Origin: Thecaphora thlaspeos
Taxonomy: Eukaryota > Basidiomycota > Ustilaginomycetes > Urocystidales > Glomosporiaceae
DNA: 64,000 nt
Assembly: GCA_900291925.1 (NCBI GenBank)
Contig: UWYS01000010.1
Coordinates: forward strand, 124,001-188,000
Direction of reading: 5' to 3'
The notes beneath the pieces were generated by a model, which saw only the letters and a list, made by a program, of their open reading frames with translations, was not told where the DNA came from and searched no databases. This document shows positions 15,801-25,609 of the stretch, piece by piece; positions within the stretch are counted from its first letter, which is position 1; every line of letters begins with the position of its first letter. A program made the position numbers and the translations under genes.

Positions 15801-18509
15801 AGAAACCCGAGCCAGCGGGCGTCCGACATGGGAGAGAAGGCTGACTCGGACGATGGTGGCCATGTCAAAACGATGAACGCGAGCGAGGCCGACCGCTTTA
15901 ACATCGACCTCAGCGGTAGCGGCGGCGCCTCGAGGGGTGCCCCGCTTACGGCCCACGAACGCCGGCGGGCCAGCCGCGAGCTCTCTCAGTTACTCAGCCG
16001 CAGCCAGACCAACAACCTCGGCACCCTCAGGCTGCCGATCGGCTCGGACAAGGTCGGCAACGCTCTCGACGGCACCGCCGGAAAGCCCAAACCCCGCAGC
16101 CAACGACCGGGGATGGCGGGCCCAGGGTCCCTGCGCGGAGCCACGCCGATGGACCGAACCGGTTCCCGCACCAGCAGCCACCGCTCCAACGGTGACTGCG
16201 ACCGCAACGGCGCCGCGCCAGAGGGACAGGGCCATGGCCCAGATTACCGCAGGCCGGACCAGCCCAAAGCGCTTTTCACTGTCGGGCGCGGCGGGATCGC
16301 CGGCTACCTCTCGAGCCTGCTCGGTGCCGCGAGCTACGTCGACATCAAGGCCAAGACCGACGTCTACGTCGGATTTCTGCCCGCCCACGCTCTCGAGCGA
16401 ATGATGGAGAAGAAGCCGATCGTGCTGCTGACGCTGTGCAAGCGGCTGCTGAGCCTCCTCTCGCCGCTGATCCTCCACATCGACGCGTCGCTCGATTGGC
16501 AGCAGGTCAACGCGGGCCAGGTCATTTACCGCGAGGGCGACCGCGCGGACAGCCTCTACATCGTCATCAATGGACGTCTCCGGGCCATCGCTGAGCGCGA
16601 AGACGGCGGCGCCGGCGTCGAAGTGCTGAGCGAATACGGCCAAGGCGACAGCGTCGGCGAGCTCGACGTCATCACCAACTCTCGACGGCGCAAGACGCTG
16701 CACGCCATCCGTGACACCGAGCTGGCCAAGATGCCGTCGACGCTGTTCAATGCCATCTCGATCCGCCACCCGGCCATCACGATTCAAATCTCGCGCATCA
16801 TCGCCCGCCGTGTTCGCAAGGAGCTGCGTCAGAGCGAGCGCAGCGCGGCCCGATTTACTGCGCCGGTGCCCGGCCTGCCGGACCTCGGCAAGAACAACTC
16901 GAACCTCAAGACGGTCGCCATCGTCCCGGTGACGAGGCAGGTGCCGATCCGTGATTTTGCGGCGCGGCTCCAGGCGGCGTTTGAGGACACGATCGGCGGT
17001 CCGACGGCCTTCCTCAACCAGAGCAGCGTCATGGGCGTGCTGGGACGCCACGCCTTCAGCCGGATGGGCAAGCTGAAGCTGGCCGGCTGGCTGGCGGACC
17101 AGGAGCAAAAGTACCGCCTCGTCCTCTACGTCGTTGACACGCCCGTTTCGTCGGCCTGGTCGCAGACGAGCATTCGGCAGGCGGACTGCGTGCTGCTAGT
17201 CGGCTTCGGCGACGATCCCACGATGGGCGAGTACGAGCGGCTGCTGCTGAGCCTCAAGACGACGGCGCGCAAGGAGCTGGTGCTGCTGCACCCGGAGCGC
17301 AGCGTCCCGCCGGGCTCGACGCGGGAGTGGCTCAAGTCCAGGCCCTGGGTCCACGCGCACTTCCACGTCGAAATGCCCGGCATCTCGCGCAGCGGCGGCC
17401 ACCCGGTCGCCGTCGACCCCAAGGCGGTCAAGGCGCTGCGCAACCTCAAGCAGAAGCTCGAGACGCAGATCCGACGGTACAAGGACCGGCGCAACGCCCC
17501 CTTCACCACGGCTGGGCGGCCGCACCACGTCTCCGACTTCGCGAGGCTGGCGCGCCGGATGTGCGGCAAGAGCATCGGGCTCGTGCTCGGCGGCGGAGGA
17601 GCTCGCGGCTGCGCGCACCTCGGCGTGCTCAAGGCGCTCGAAGAGCGCGGTATCCCCGTCGACATGGTGGGGGGTACGTCGATCGGAAGCCTGATCGGCG
17701 GGCTGTACGCGCGCGAGGCCGAGCTGGTCTCTAGCATCGGTCGCGTCAAGCGGTTCGCCGGGCGGCTGGCGAGCCTGTGGCGGATGGCGAGCGACCTAAC
17801 GTACCCGGTCGTCTCGTACACGACGGGGCACGAGTTCAACCGCGGCGTGTTCAAGGCGATCCAGGAGACGCACATCGAGGACATGTGGCTACCGTACTTT
17901 TGCAACACGACCAACATCACCTGGAGCCGAATGGAGGTGCACACGACGGGTTACGCGTGGCGATACGTGCGCGGGAGCATGACGCTGGCCGGCCTGCTGC
18001 CACCTCTGGTGGACGAAGGCAACATGCTGGTGGACGGAGGGTATATGGACAACCTGCCGGTCTCGATCATGATGGCGTTGGGAGCTCGACACGTCTTCGC
18101 AGTGGATGTCGGATCGATTGACGATACCTCTCCCCGTTTCTACGGAGATACGTTGAGCGGATGGTGGGTCCTCATCAACCGGTGGAATCCATGGAGCGAT
18201 GCGAAAAACATACCAAACATTCCCGACATTCAGGGTAGGTTGACGTACGTCTCTAGCGTCAAGACGCTCGAGGATGCCAAAAAGATCAAGGGATGCTTCT
18301 ACATGCGCATGCCCGTAGAAGGATTCGGAACGCTCGAGTTTGGCAAGTTCGACGAGATCAGCAAGAAAGGTTACGACGCGGCAAGGACGATGTTGGATGA
18401 GTGGGATAGAGAGGGGAGATTACCGAGCGGAGTGGAAAAGGAGGCCGAGATGGATGCAGGTAGGAGGAGGAAGAGACGGGGAGTTAGCGCGAGGAGGAAC
18501 AGTATTTAG
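12864..18509 (+). CDS. NTE1: Lysophospholipase NTE1 (neuropathy target esterase homolog)
   Basis: One uninterrupted frame of 1881 residues, close to the size of other smut-fungus NTE1 proteins as I recall them. N-terminal hydrophobic segments (about residues 60-115) anchor it in the endoplasmic reticulum. Cyclic-nucleotide-binding-like domains lie near residues 180-270, 885-930 and 1205-1300 (for example YREGDRADSLYIVINGRL), separated by long Ser/Pro-rich disordered linkers. The patatin-like catalytic domain has GGGGARGCAHLG near residue 1575, the nucleophile elbow GTSIGS near 1605 and the catalytic Asp in VDGGYMDN near 1724. The enzyme deacylates phosphatidylcholine and lysophosphatidylcholine at the ER. 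The end is basic (RRRKRRG). It converges on ALG5. Confidence 0.95.
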   Translation: MEDASSSLRSAAESAAAAVTTTTTTSSSASPLASSAASTATAAAAIGAGTLDPDGRNPVLALFDGILGVVLASLNLVKVLVTFTTITIPSAVYTVLHYSLTLQLNFPSLALLFLAFLVAGFVWLRYRHLNRYERLREVPLIKDEGFTLHPDVATAGGEGGRGSLHNYLDDFLQAIRIFGFLEKPVFHELARHLQTRRLVAGDSLSLDSDFSFYIVIDGHVQVYAPLPPGTAAAQEADTFNDEELSGYQLLNEVESGGTLSSLFTILSLFTEDVKLGFGDEADQLQAEVGISRPPGQSGAGSSVPSLASVDMDRGSSAGHSRRSVPPSATRNGFASPGLAPTSPQHSAFNQFSQGAQMQLNAAALRNVPSAVGTEATVDRLRDARDVRSFHARTNSSSAGSVTVDGNTSTIAGSEHGGDDQKHVGGLGSAPDLQMPPAQASAPFPHFAAPDGGVGTPGTSYSMAGSAAHPSPLRAPRQSMPTSANYPAHDTHPTTPGSIFSAAGSVPEPARPSHGLAREGGGTVARATVDTTLAVIPAEAFKRLTKKFPNAAAHIVQVILARLSRVTFHTAHKYLGLTKEVMRTEKAINEMACFPLPTGFYEKGGMEKLRHRFFPEPKPRKQRGEPSEDDYFRNFEDWPQQRSSTRTPKPDSPTSSRKATRFDDETPMFSEEPSEMAASKPRPSMGTEKNSFWQQAPTKTLWGHPDPPIRTPMARSAVGPGDLLSMTGAGDDGWRFGSTPLTSAQPTPRNKPRLSTRIDPIAEHPATSPTSPCGLNGKFRRGSSGDDALFNALGMAEFDLRTEVMDCIAKSIGLAQAAPSPMTSYQASPHIGAQDAMLQRSVFKSAFSSLSMLDVAMGVDEESATGTASSVVGGHPHGFHHTDFENEIEIKFYSAGDTLANAGDSKAGLFFVIDGFLDILLPKQDSQLDDSDSEDERPIKKKKPAAAGKSQGGRQQNGAGKTDDDNDVDTGTDRPQLRRRRNPSQRASDMGEKADSDDGGHVKTMNASEADRFNIDLSGSGGASRGAPLTAHERRRASRELSQLLSRSQTNNLGTLRLPIGSDKVGNALDGTAGKPKPRSQRPGMAGPGSLRGATPMDRTGSRTSSHRSNGDCDRNGAAPEGQGHGPDYRRPDQPKALFTVGRGGIAGYLSSLLGAASYVDIKAKTDVYVGFLPAHALERMMEKKPIVLLTLCKRLLSLLSPLILHIDASLDWQQVNAGQVIYREGDRADSLYIVINGRLRAIAEREDGGAGVEVLSEYGQGDSVGELDVITNSRRRKTLHAIRDTELAKMPSTLFNAISIRHPAITIQISRIIARRVRKELRQSERSAARFTAPVPGLPDLGKNNSNLKTVAIVPVTRQVPIRDFAARLQAAFEDTIGGPTAFLNQSSVMGVLGRHAFSRMGKLKLAGWLADQEQKYRLVLYVVDTPVSSAWSQTSIRQADCVLLVGFGDDPTMGEYERLLLSLKTTARKELVLLHPERSVPPGSTREWLKSRPWVHAHFHVEMPGISRSGGHPVAVDPKAVKALRNLKQKLETQIRRYKDRRNAPFTTAGRPHHVSDFARLARRMCGKSIGLVLGGGGARGCAHLGVLKALEERGIPVDMVGGTSIGSLIGGLYAREAELVSSIGRVKRFAGRLASLWRMASDLTYPVVSYTTGHEFNRGVFKAIQETHIEDMWLPYFCNTTNITWSRMEVHTTGYAWRYVRGSMTLAGLLPPLVDEGNMLVDGGYMDNLPVSIMMALGARHVFAVDVGSIDDTSPRFYGDTLSGWWVLINRWNPWSDAKNIPNIPDIQGRLTYVSSVKTLEDAKKIKGCFYMRMPVEGFGTLEFGKFDEISKKGYDAARTMLDEWDREGRLPSGVEKEAEMDAGRRRKRRGVSARRNSI

Positions 18510-19083
18510 ACGTCGAAGCCAGGACGGGTGGACCAAGCGATGCGGAGTCAATGATATCGTTAGAGGCTGTTTTGAAGGATGACACATCAGATCTGTCGCC
18601 AAGGATCAAGAAGCAATGAAAAAAAAAAATCAAAAAAAAATCAAAAAAAAAAACAACGACGATGACAACGACAATGACAATGAACACAATGAAATTGGAG
18701 CACAGACAGACGGAGTGGGGAGAGAGGGCGAGCGAGCGAGCAACCCTGGACCGGCTACGCAACGACGGAGAAGGAGAGCCAAGGAAGTGACGGCGGTGAC
18801 GGCACGTCGACCTCTTCCAAAGACACGTTTCTCACATCAAACCCTTCCCTTTTGGCAACGCAACTTCAAGAAAAGGTCATCGTCCCGCCGGATAGAGAAG
18901 GAGTCACTACATGTCGTTTCCCTACTTCCTTGCATCGTCGTTCCGAATGTTCACTTTCTCCTCCGACTCGCCAGCGAGCCACACGATCACGAGCATCAGA
19001 CCATAAACACTTTGCCAATCATTCTACCGAATTCCCCTCTTCGACCCTCGCCCCCCAAAGGGCCAAAAAAAAACAAACTCTCT
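18510..19083. other. Convergent 3' region NTE1/ALG5 with A-tracts
   Basis: No gene seen. Three A8-A10 runs separated by TC lie at about 18616-18652, and more A-rich patches follow near 19065-19075. Both neighbouring genes end here, so the A-tracts probably belong to 3' untranslated sequence. Confidence 0.6.
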
Positions 19084-20763
19084 TTATCGAACAACAGGAG
19101 CCTTCCACCTATCCAGTGCATAATTGACCCGAATCACCAAAAGATCCAACGCCATACCTATCGAATCCTTGACCAGATCGATTTTACTCCCCCCTGTTTC
19201 CTGCCAATGTACCGCCACCTCCGCCACTGGACATGCTAAATCCAATAAATCTTCCGGACACTCTTCCTCGTTGCAAGGATTCTCTTCTCCGTCTCCTCCT
19301 CCTCGTCGTGTACGTTTCGTCCAGATAGAGTCAAAGGTGGATCGACATGCCAGTTCAGCGAGAACCAACAGTTCCACGTCAAAGATCCATCGATTGATGT
19401 GACATAGTGGGAAGAGGAGGGCCGATGTGGATCGGGTGAAGAGTTTGAAGCCGCATTGTGTATCCTTGATGGCGGGTTGGCGGGCGAGGCGACGAGTGGT
19501 GGATCCTTTGATGCGGCCCACTTGCAACATCGACGGAAGACGAGGGACGGGTGGGTGGAGCAGCAGAGTGAGGAAAAGGTGGAAGAGGTGCATGAGCAGG
19601 TTGCGGAGAAAGGAGCGCTGATGCGTGACGATGGGCCAAACGTGCGAGCAGAGAGGAAGACGCGGATGTCAGCTGCAGTAAAGAAGGCACGGACGTGAGA
19701 GCGATGGGGCGGAAAAAGGTCTTACCTTTACGACGGCATCGCTCTTGACCATGTGCGCCCGACTGCCCACGACGATCCCGTGGCCGGCGGGCGTGACGAT
19801 GCGCGCCATCTCGGTGCAGAGCTGCGTGAGGTCGGCAAAGCTCGTCGCTCCATCTGCGTCGGCAAAGAGGACGAGCGAGCCGCGTGCGTGCAAGACGCCC
19901 TGCATTATGCCCACCAGCAACAGAAGACAAGCTCGAGATCAGCGCATTATCTCCAAGACAAGGTCGTCGAGGACGGGCAGAGGAGCGGAAAGAAAAGGAC
20001 TCACATGACGGACGGCACCACCCTTGCCCCTATTTCTCTCCAACCTGACAGCCCTAACCTCTGCTCCACTGTCCAGTCTGAGCTCGCCAGCCGTGTCCAG
20101 AGCGACCTGTAGCGTCTCGTCCGTACTTCCATCGTCGACAATGATGATTTCGTACGACGTCAACGGATCGCACAACGCCCTCTTCTCCTCGCACACCGAA
20201 CCCTCCTCGCCCTTGGGGTCTGCGTGCAAGCATCCGTTGCCGGCGACTCCGTTCTGCGAGGAGAGTGAAGGCGAGACGAGGGATTTCTTTGCGGTCCTTG
20301 TCTCTTCGAGCCAGGCGAGCGAGTCCTTGAGCATGCCCGGGAGACGTTGTCGTTCGTTGTAGGCCGGTATCACGATGCTGAGCTGAACGCTGGCCGGCTC
20401 TTTTATCGATGGGAGAGGAAGAGGTGCGTCGCGGTTGGAGGGAGAGGTGTAGGTGAGTTCCGACTTGCTGGATGTAGTCGACTCGGGCGTGAGCAGCAGA
20501 AGGAGCAAATATCCCTGGAATGTGCCGCCATGACGGGGGTTTGCGATGCATCAGGTGAATGCGCGCACCGAGACGACTGAGGGGCAGGAAGGGGGGGAAC
20601 GTACAAGACCAAGAAGCAGTGCGACAGCCGTAGAGACGAGCAGAGTTGCGCGCGGTGCTATCTCGTACATGGCCAGGGGAAGGGCGAGCAGGCTATCCGA
20701 TGAGGCACCAGACGCCGCCCCACCGCCGGTCAAAGCTGAACCGGCACAGCATGCTGCGCCCAT
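19084..20763 (-). CDS. ALG5: Dolichyl-phosphate beta-glucosyltransferase
   Basis: Four exons: 20763-20605, 20514-20005, 19899-19726 and 19617-19084, all phase 0, giving about 458 residues. An N-terminal membrane anchor (LLVSTAVALLLGL, continuing as GYLLLLLL across intron 1) precedes a GT-A family 2 domain: LSIVIPAYNE, EIIIVDDGSTDET, RNRGKGGAVRH|GVLHARG, FADADGAT, then DTQCGFKLFTR and INRWIFDVELL. ALG5 transfers glucose from UDP-glucose to dolichyl phosphate at the ER for N-glycan assembly. The protein is longer than the roughly 330 residues usual for ALG5 because of an insertion of about 50 residues before EIIIVDDG and about 25 extra residues before DTQCG. Acceptor sites were chosen because they restore the conserved GGAVRxG and VVKRSFLRN segments. 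Confidence 0.9.
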
Positions 20764-21460
20764 GCTCTATCCCTCTTTCGATCGAAGTTGGCGTCTTTGT
20801 CGTCGTCGTCGTCGTCGAAGAGGTCGTGCGGCTGTGTTTGTCTTGCTATATGTAGCCAGACGAAGTGCTGCTACGTTGATATGGAGGTGAGGCGTGGCAG
20901 TGTAGGGTATTGTGGTGGGGCAAAGAAAAGAGAAGGCGAGAAGAGTCCGCGTCCCGCCCCCCCCCCCCCCCCCCCCCACTCTGTGCCGTCCCGCCCCGTC
21001 CCGTCCCGCTGGCAGGCCGCGCCCCCCGTTTTTATGTGCGCCGTGCACCTAAAAGGCGGCCGGCCGACTAAGCAGGAGGAAACGTCGAGAGGAGAATTGG
21101 GCCTGCTCCCCCCGCCACGCGAGCGCGTCCCCGCCAGAGGGCCTGGACCTTCGAGTCCCGTGCTGCCTTGGCCCGTCTGACGCCTCAGCGCGCTTGCTCT
21201 TGCACAAAACATGACAGGGGAAAGAGCGCACGTTGAATCAGGCCTCTTTAGGCGCTCTATCACTGAATATAGCAGCTGCACAGCCATGGCAGCGTAGCAA
21301 ACACTAGAACGCCTCGACCGCCGATGATGACAATCAACATCGAGTCCTACTTATTGCTATTACTTAGTTCGTTCGTCTGTCTGTCGTCGCATGTAAGCAT
21401 GCTGTATCGTAGTATTATCACCTATCCCAGGAGGGCATCGGCGACCGCCCGCACCGCCCG
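20764..21460. other. ALG5 5' flank / BLH1 3' flank
   Basis: Non-coding, 697 nt. It contains an uninterrupted run of 21 cytosines at 20957-20977, guanines on the strand carrying ALG5, about 195 nt upstream of the ALG5 start. Nothing else was recognised. Confidence 0.6.
20957..20977. repeat. Homopolymer C21
   Basis: Twenty-one consecutive C residues, flanked by C/G-rich sequence, in the ALG5 upstream region. The G-rich complement could form a quadruplex; length errors in sequencing are also likely here. Confidence 0.9.
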
Positions 21461-23122
21461 CTAAGCAAGCGCACCCATAGGGTCATAGACCGGCACGACG
21501 ATCGTCTCGTCGTCGACGCCGCGCTCAAAGAGCTTCCAGAGTGTCTTGGGGACGAACCTCTTGTCGATCACCACCTGGTAGGCAAACTGGTTGAGCCACT
21601 CCCTCGTCATGACAAAGTAGCCCTTTTCGCCGACGTTTTCCTCGCCCCACGAGTTTTCGACGCGGAAGCGCACCACCTTGCCCTCCTCGATGTGCACCGC
21701 CGTGATCGTCATGGCGTGCGTCATCGAGCTCTCGCCCAGCTCAATCCGCTGCGCCTTGGTCAGGCCGAGCCGGATGTTGAATGGCAGTTCGTAGTCAAAC
21801 AGGCTCGCGTCCATGATGCCCGTCGCGCGGTCCGACGACTGGCCCACGTCGCACCCGAAGAAGACCGGCTTGCCAGCCTTGATGCTTGCGACGACGGCGT
21901 CCGACATGACGTCCATCGACGTGTTGACGTACTTGACCGTGCTCCCGCCCCACACGTTGCCGAGGCGATCGACCGTCATCAGCCTGCCCTCGGCGTGGCG
22001 CGGGTCGTTGACGAGCGAGCACTTGTTGACGTGGTCGAAGCCGTCGGTGTGGTCGCGCAGGAACGTCTTGGGCGTCGCCGTGATGCTCTGAAACTTGCCG
22101 CCCTTGGTCTTGTAGTTGTAGGTGAACTCGTCGTCCGGCTTGGGCGGCGCGCCGAGCGTGATGGCCATGATCCGGTAGACCTCCTCCATCTGCTCGTCCT
22201 TGCGCTGCCTCTGAGCGCGCTGGATGGCGGCCGCCTTGGCCTCGTAGCCGAGCGACGTGGTGCGGTCGAGGCGCCGCTGGAGGTCCTTTTTGATCTCGCG
22301 CAGCTCGACCGTGTACTCGCGCAGCTTGACGGTGACGAGCCAGTTGATCTTGCCCGAATCGCTCGAAGAGTACGACTCGGGGAACACGGCCTGCGGGACG
22401 ACGCCGTACTTTGAGAGGAGGTTGGCCACCATGTCCCATTGGCCGCCGTCGTTGACGGGCGAGCTTAGGAGCGAGTTGACGACGCGGTCGTCAAAGGGGA
22501 CGTCGATGAGCTCGATCATGTTTTCGAGGAAAAAGTTTGCCTTTTCCAGCTTGTCGTAGAAGCTGAGGTAGGACTGACTGAGCTCAAAGTTGTCGAGGTC
22601 GAGCTTCTGCGCGGCCTGATTGCGGATGAGGTTGGTGGTGGCAAAGAGCCAGCACCTCCCGCTGCGCTTCTGGTTGGTGACCTTTGCGCACTCGAATGGG
22701 ATAGTGTGACTGAAGACGTGCTGGGTAGCCACCTCTGCGGCGCGTCGGTGGAGCGACGTGGGGATGTCGGCGTGCTGGAGGGTGAGGGCGGCGAGGCGCG
22801 AGGTGGGCAGTGCGAATGCAGCGTTGCTCCACTCCTGTACGGCCTCGAGGCTGACCTGCGCCTCGGCGTGCGTCGACGAGTTGTGGGACGAGGAGGAGGA
22901 GGGCGGCTCGGACCAGCGGCCATAGCGATGCGAGGACTCGGCCTGGATGCGAGCGAGACGGTCAGCGGCGTGGTGGTGGTGCTGTTGAGAGGCTGCGGTC
23001 GAGACTGCCTGTGCGTGGTTCGAGGCGAGCTGGGTGGTGGTCGATGTCTTTTCGCTGTACCCCTGCGAGGTGGACGAGCTTGACGACGCGGCGGCGATGG
23101 GCTTGGAAGCGGCGGATCCCAT
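21461..23122 (-). CDS. BLH1: Bleomycin hydrolase-type cysteine aminopeptidase (C1B)
   Basis: Single exon. Starting at the second in-frame ATG (23122) gives 553 residues beginning MGSAASKP, a canonical N-myristoylation context (Gly2, Ser6); an upstream ATG at 23146 would add eight residues and hide it. A Ser/Gln/His-rich low-complexity region of about 80 residues precedes the papain-like fold. The catalytic Cys sits in SGRCWLFATTN (Cys157 of the short form), the His in MTHAMTITAVH and the Asn in VENSWGEE. The C-terminus ends PMGALA; in this family the C-terminal tail projects into the active-site cleft of the hexamer and can be trimmed. Role: cytosolic aminopeptidase that also hydrolyses homocysteine thiolactone and bleomycin. 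Confidence 0.93.
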   Translation of the reverse strand: MGSAASKPIAAASSSSSTSQGYSEKTSTTTQLASNHAQAVSTAASQQHHHHAADRLARIQAESSHRYGRWSEPPSSSSSHNSSTHAEAQVSLEAVQEWSNAAFALPTSRLAALTLQHADIPTSLHRRAAEVATQHVFSHTIPFECAKVTNQKRSGRCWLFATTNLIRNQAAQKLDLDNFELSQSYLSFYDKLEKANFFLENMIELIDVPFDDRVVNSLLSSPVNDGGQWDMVANLLSKYGVVPQAVFPESYSSSDSGKINWLVTVKLREYTVELREIKKDLQRRLDRTTSLGYEAKAAAIQRAQRQRKDEQMEEVYRIMAITLGAPPKPDDEFTYNYKTKGGKFQSITATPKTFLRDHTDGFDHVNKCSLVNDPRHAEGRLMTVDRLGNVWGGSTVKYVNTSMDVMSDAVVASIKAGKPVFFGCDVGQSSDRATGIMDASLFDYELPFNIRLGLTKAQRIELGESSMTHAMTITAVHIEEGKVVRFRVENSWGEENVGEKGYFVMTREWLNQFAYQVVIDKRFVPKTLWKLFERGVDDETIVVPVYDPMGALA

Positions 23123-23146
23123 CTTGATGCGGCGGTGTGGTGTCAC

Positions 23147-24018
23147 TTGTTGTAGCTTGTTTGATAGTCGAGGTCTACGAACGAGGAGGGCGTAGGTGGA
23201 GGCTTGTATATGCAGGCTGGGTCCTCGTGGGGGGTTGCAGTGGGGGCAGAGGGAGGGGGAAGAGAGTGCTGTAGAGAAGCCTGCTAATTAGGGCAGCGTG
23301 CTATGGGGTCGAGCGAGGGGAAGGGGTTGTGCGTCGCTGCTGAGCTGGCGTGTTTAAGTAAGAAGTCACAGACACCGAGGCGGGAAAGAGGACGAGGAGC
23401 GCTGAGGCTGAGCAGGCAGGTCGGGCGAGCCGCTGCTGTTGCCGTCGCCGTTGTTGGTCTGGTCGGCGTAGGGCGGTCCGAGACCGCTCAGGGTCCTCCG
23501 CCGGTCCACCCCCTTTTCAGCAGGCGGGTCAGGCCAGGCGATGCGCGATAAGGCCAAGGCCGGGCCCGGCCTGGTCGCCATCTCCACATTTCTCAGCCAC
23601 GCCTCGCCACGCCAGGTTCATGCGGCCACCCGACCTCCTCCGTGCCCGTCTTCCGCTCGCCATCATAAGCACTTCTGGACCGCTCGACGATATCCGTCAC
23701 ACCTCTGCAACGCCTTCAGACTGCAGGTCGAACGCAACGTCAGATCAAAATGTCGTTTTGACGTGTTACTTTTGGAAAGCTTGTTTTATTTACAATACAA
23801 AGGGGGAAGCGGAGGCCGAGATGAAGCCGTCATGCTACGGCCAAGAGCGAGAGCAGGAACCGGGTCAAGCATAGGGAACGAGCCCAACGTCGGCATCAGA
23901 CGAGGAGCGCATGGAGCGAGACGGGACGGGCGATCTGTTGAAATGCACTCGTCTCGCCGTGAATGGGCCCTCCCGCTCCTCCTCGCCGGAGACGACGGCG
24001 ACCGACCGACCGCCCACC
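23147..24018. other. BLH1 5' flank / PHGDH 3' flank
   Basis: Non-coding, 872 nt, between two minus-strand genes. The BLH1 promoter must lie at the left end. An AT-richer stretch at 23740-23810 probably belongs to the 3' end region of the dehydrogenase. No gene or repeat recognised. Confidence 0.5.
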
Positions 24019-25609
24019 CTAGGTCAGCAGACGGGTGAGGATGTTGGCGGGCGTCTTGGAGATCCGGTCGTAGATCTCGCGGATGTCCGACTCGCTCACG
24101 CCCGAAATGTCGGCCATGAGGTAGGCGACGTCCTTCTTGCTGTCCGAGTGTTGCTTGTCGACGTTGAACGAGCCCAGGATGTCGTTGACGGCGCGCAGCG
24201 AGCCGGGCTGGTTCTGGTGCACGTAGCAGATACGAATCACCCTCGAGTCGGCCTCGGTAATGGCACGCAGGTCCACCTCGGGGAAGTTGACGGCGCCGAC
24301 GCTGCCGCCGTAGTTGATGTAGCGCGTCAGCGCATCGCCCACCTCGATGCCAATCATGCGCTGCGCCTCTTCCGTCGAGCCGCCAATGTGCGGCGTCAGC
24401 ATCACGTTGCTCTGCTGGCACAGCTCCTCGGCCCAAGGGTTGAGCTCCTTGCTAAAGGTGCCCGGACCCGACGCCGCGGGCTCGCGCGGGAAGACATCGA
24501 CCGCCGCGCCCGCCAGGTAGCCCGACTTGAGGCCCTCGACCAGCGCCGGGATGTCGACGACGGTGCCGCGCGCGTTGTTCAAGAGGTAACCGCCCTTCTT
24601 CATTGCCTGGATTTGCTTGGTGCTGATCATGTTCTTGGTCTCGGGTAGCTCGGGGACGTGGAGCGAGACAAAGTCCGACATGCCCAGCAGCTCCTCGAGG
24701 TTAGCGATCTGCTGCGCGCTACCTAGCGGCATCAGCGGGACGACGTCGTAGTAGAAAACGCGCATGCCCATCGCCTCGGCGAGTACCGAGAGCTGCGATC
24801 CGATGTGGCCGTAGCCGACGATGCCGAGCGTCTTGCCGCGGATCTCGTAGCAGCCCTTGGAGACTTTGTTCCAGGTGCCGGCACGCATCTCGTTGGCACG
24901 GTCGGCCAGCTGTCTGGAGAGCGAGATCATCTCGCCAATGACGAGCTCGGCGACCGAACGCGAGTTGGCAAACGGCGAGTTGAAGACGGCAATGCCGGCC
25001 TTGGCCGCCGCGGGGAGGTCGACCTGGTTGGTGCCGATGCAGAAGCATCCAACGACGAGCAGCTACGGGACGGGACAAAGCGGGAGCAAGATCAAATGGA
25101 GTGACACGCAGCGGTCAGCAAGCGAACGCACAAGTCAAGGTAGGGGACGCGACCTAGCTCCCTCTGCTCACCTTGTGGGCGGCGCGGAAGACCTTCTGCG
25201 TGAGCTTGGTCTTGGAACGGATGCCGATAGCATGGTACTGTCCGATCTTTTCGCAGAGCTCGTCCTCGCTCCAGGCCTTTGTGTGGAAGTCGACCTGGTA
25301 GCCCTGCTCCTTGAGCATCTTGACGGTACCCTGGCTGACGTTTTCGAGGAGGAGGACACGGATGTCGCCCGTGTCAAAGGGGGTGAGGAGCTTGGGCATC
25401 GAGAGGGGCGCCGACGTCGAGGCGGTGCGAGCGCGCGTGGGAGAGAAGGACGTAGGCGGCGAGCCGGGCGAGGCGTGGACGGCGGCGTCGTTGGCGAGCA
25501 GCTGGCCACCCTGCTGTGCGGCCATCATGGCCGAGAAGGAACCGGCGTGCGCCGGGGGCGAGAAGCCGGCGCGGTGGAAGGCCTGGCCGTGTGTCTCTGT
25601 TTCGCTCAT
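24019..25609 (-). CDS. SER3: D-3-phosphoglycerate dehydrogenase
   Basis: Two exons, 25609-25172 and 25062-24019, give 493 residues. After a Ser/Pro-rich leader of about 75 residues come the substrate-binding half (IRVLLLENVSQG, IGIRSKTKLT) and the NAD-binding Rossmann domain (GIVGYGHIGSQ, LLNNARGTVVD, DVFPREP, LTPHIGGSTEEAQ). A C-terminal ACT domain (RVIRICYVHQNQPGSLRAVND) is present. This is the fungal SER3/SER33 type, catalysing the first step of serine synthesis and usually feedback-inhibited by serine through the ACT domain. Intron 25063-25171 (GTGAGC...TAG) lies between AAHK and LLVVGCFCIGTNQVD, a contiguous conserved stretch. SER3 and SER33 cannot be distinguished here. Confidence 0.94.

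Noticed and set aside
14814..15956. Minus-strand 380-codon frame opposite NTE1
   Set aside because: A shadow of the GC-rich NTE1 coding sequence; no domain, and NTE1 cNMP-domain sequence is unambiguous on the plus strand.
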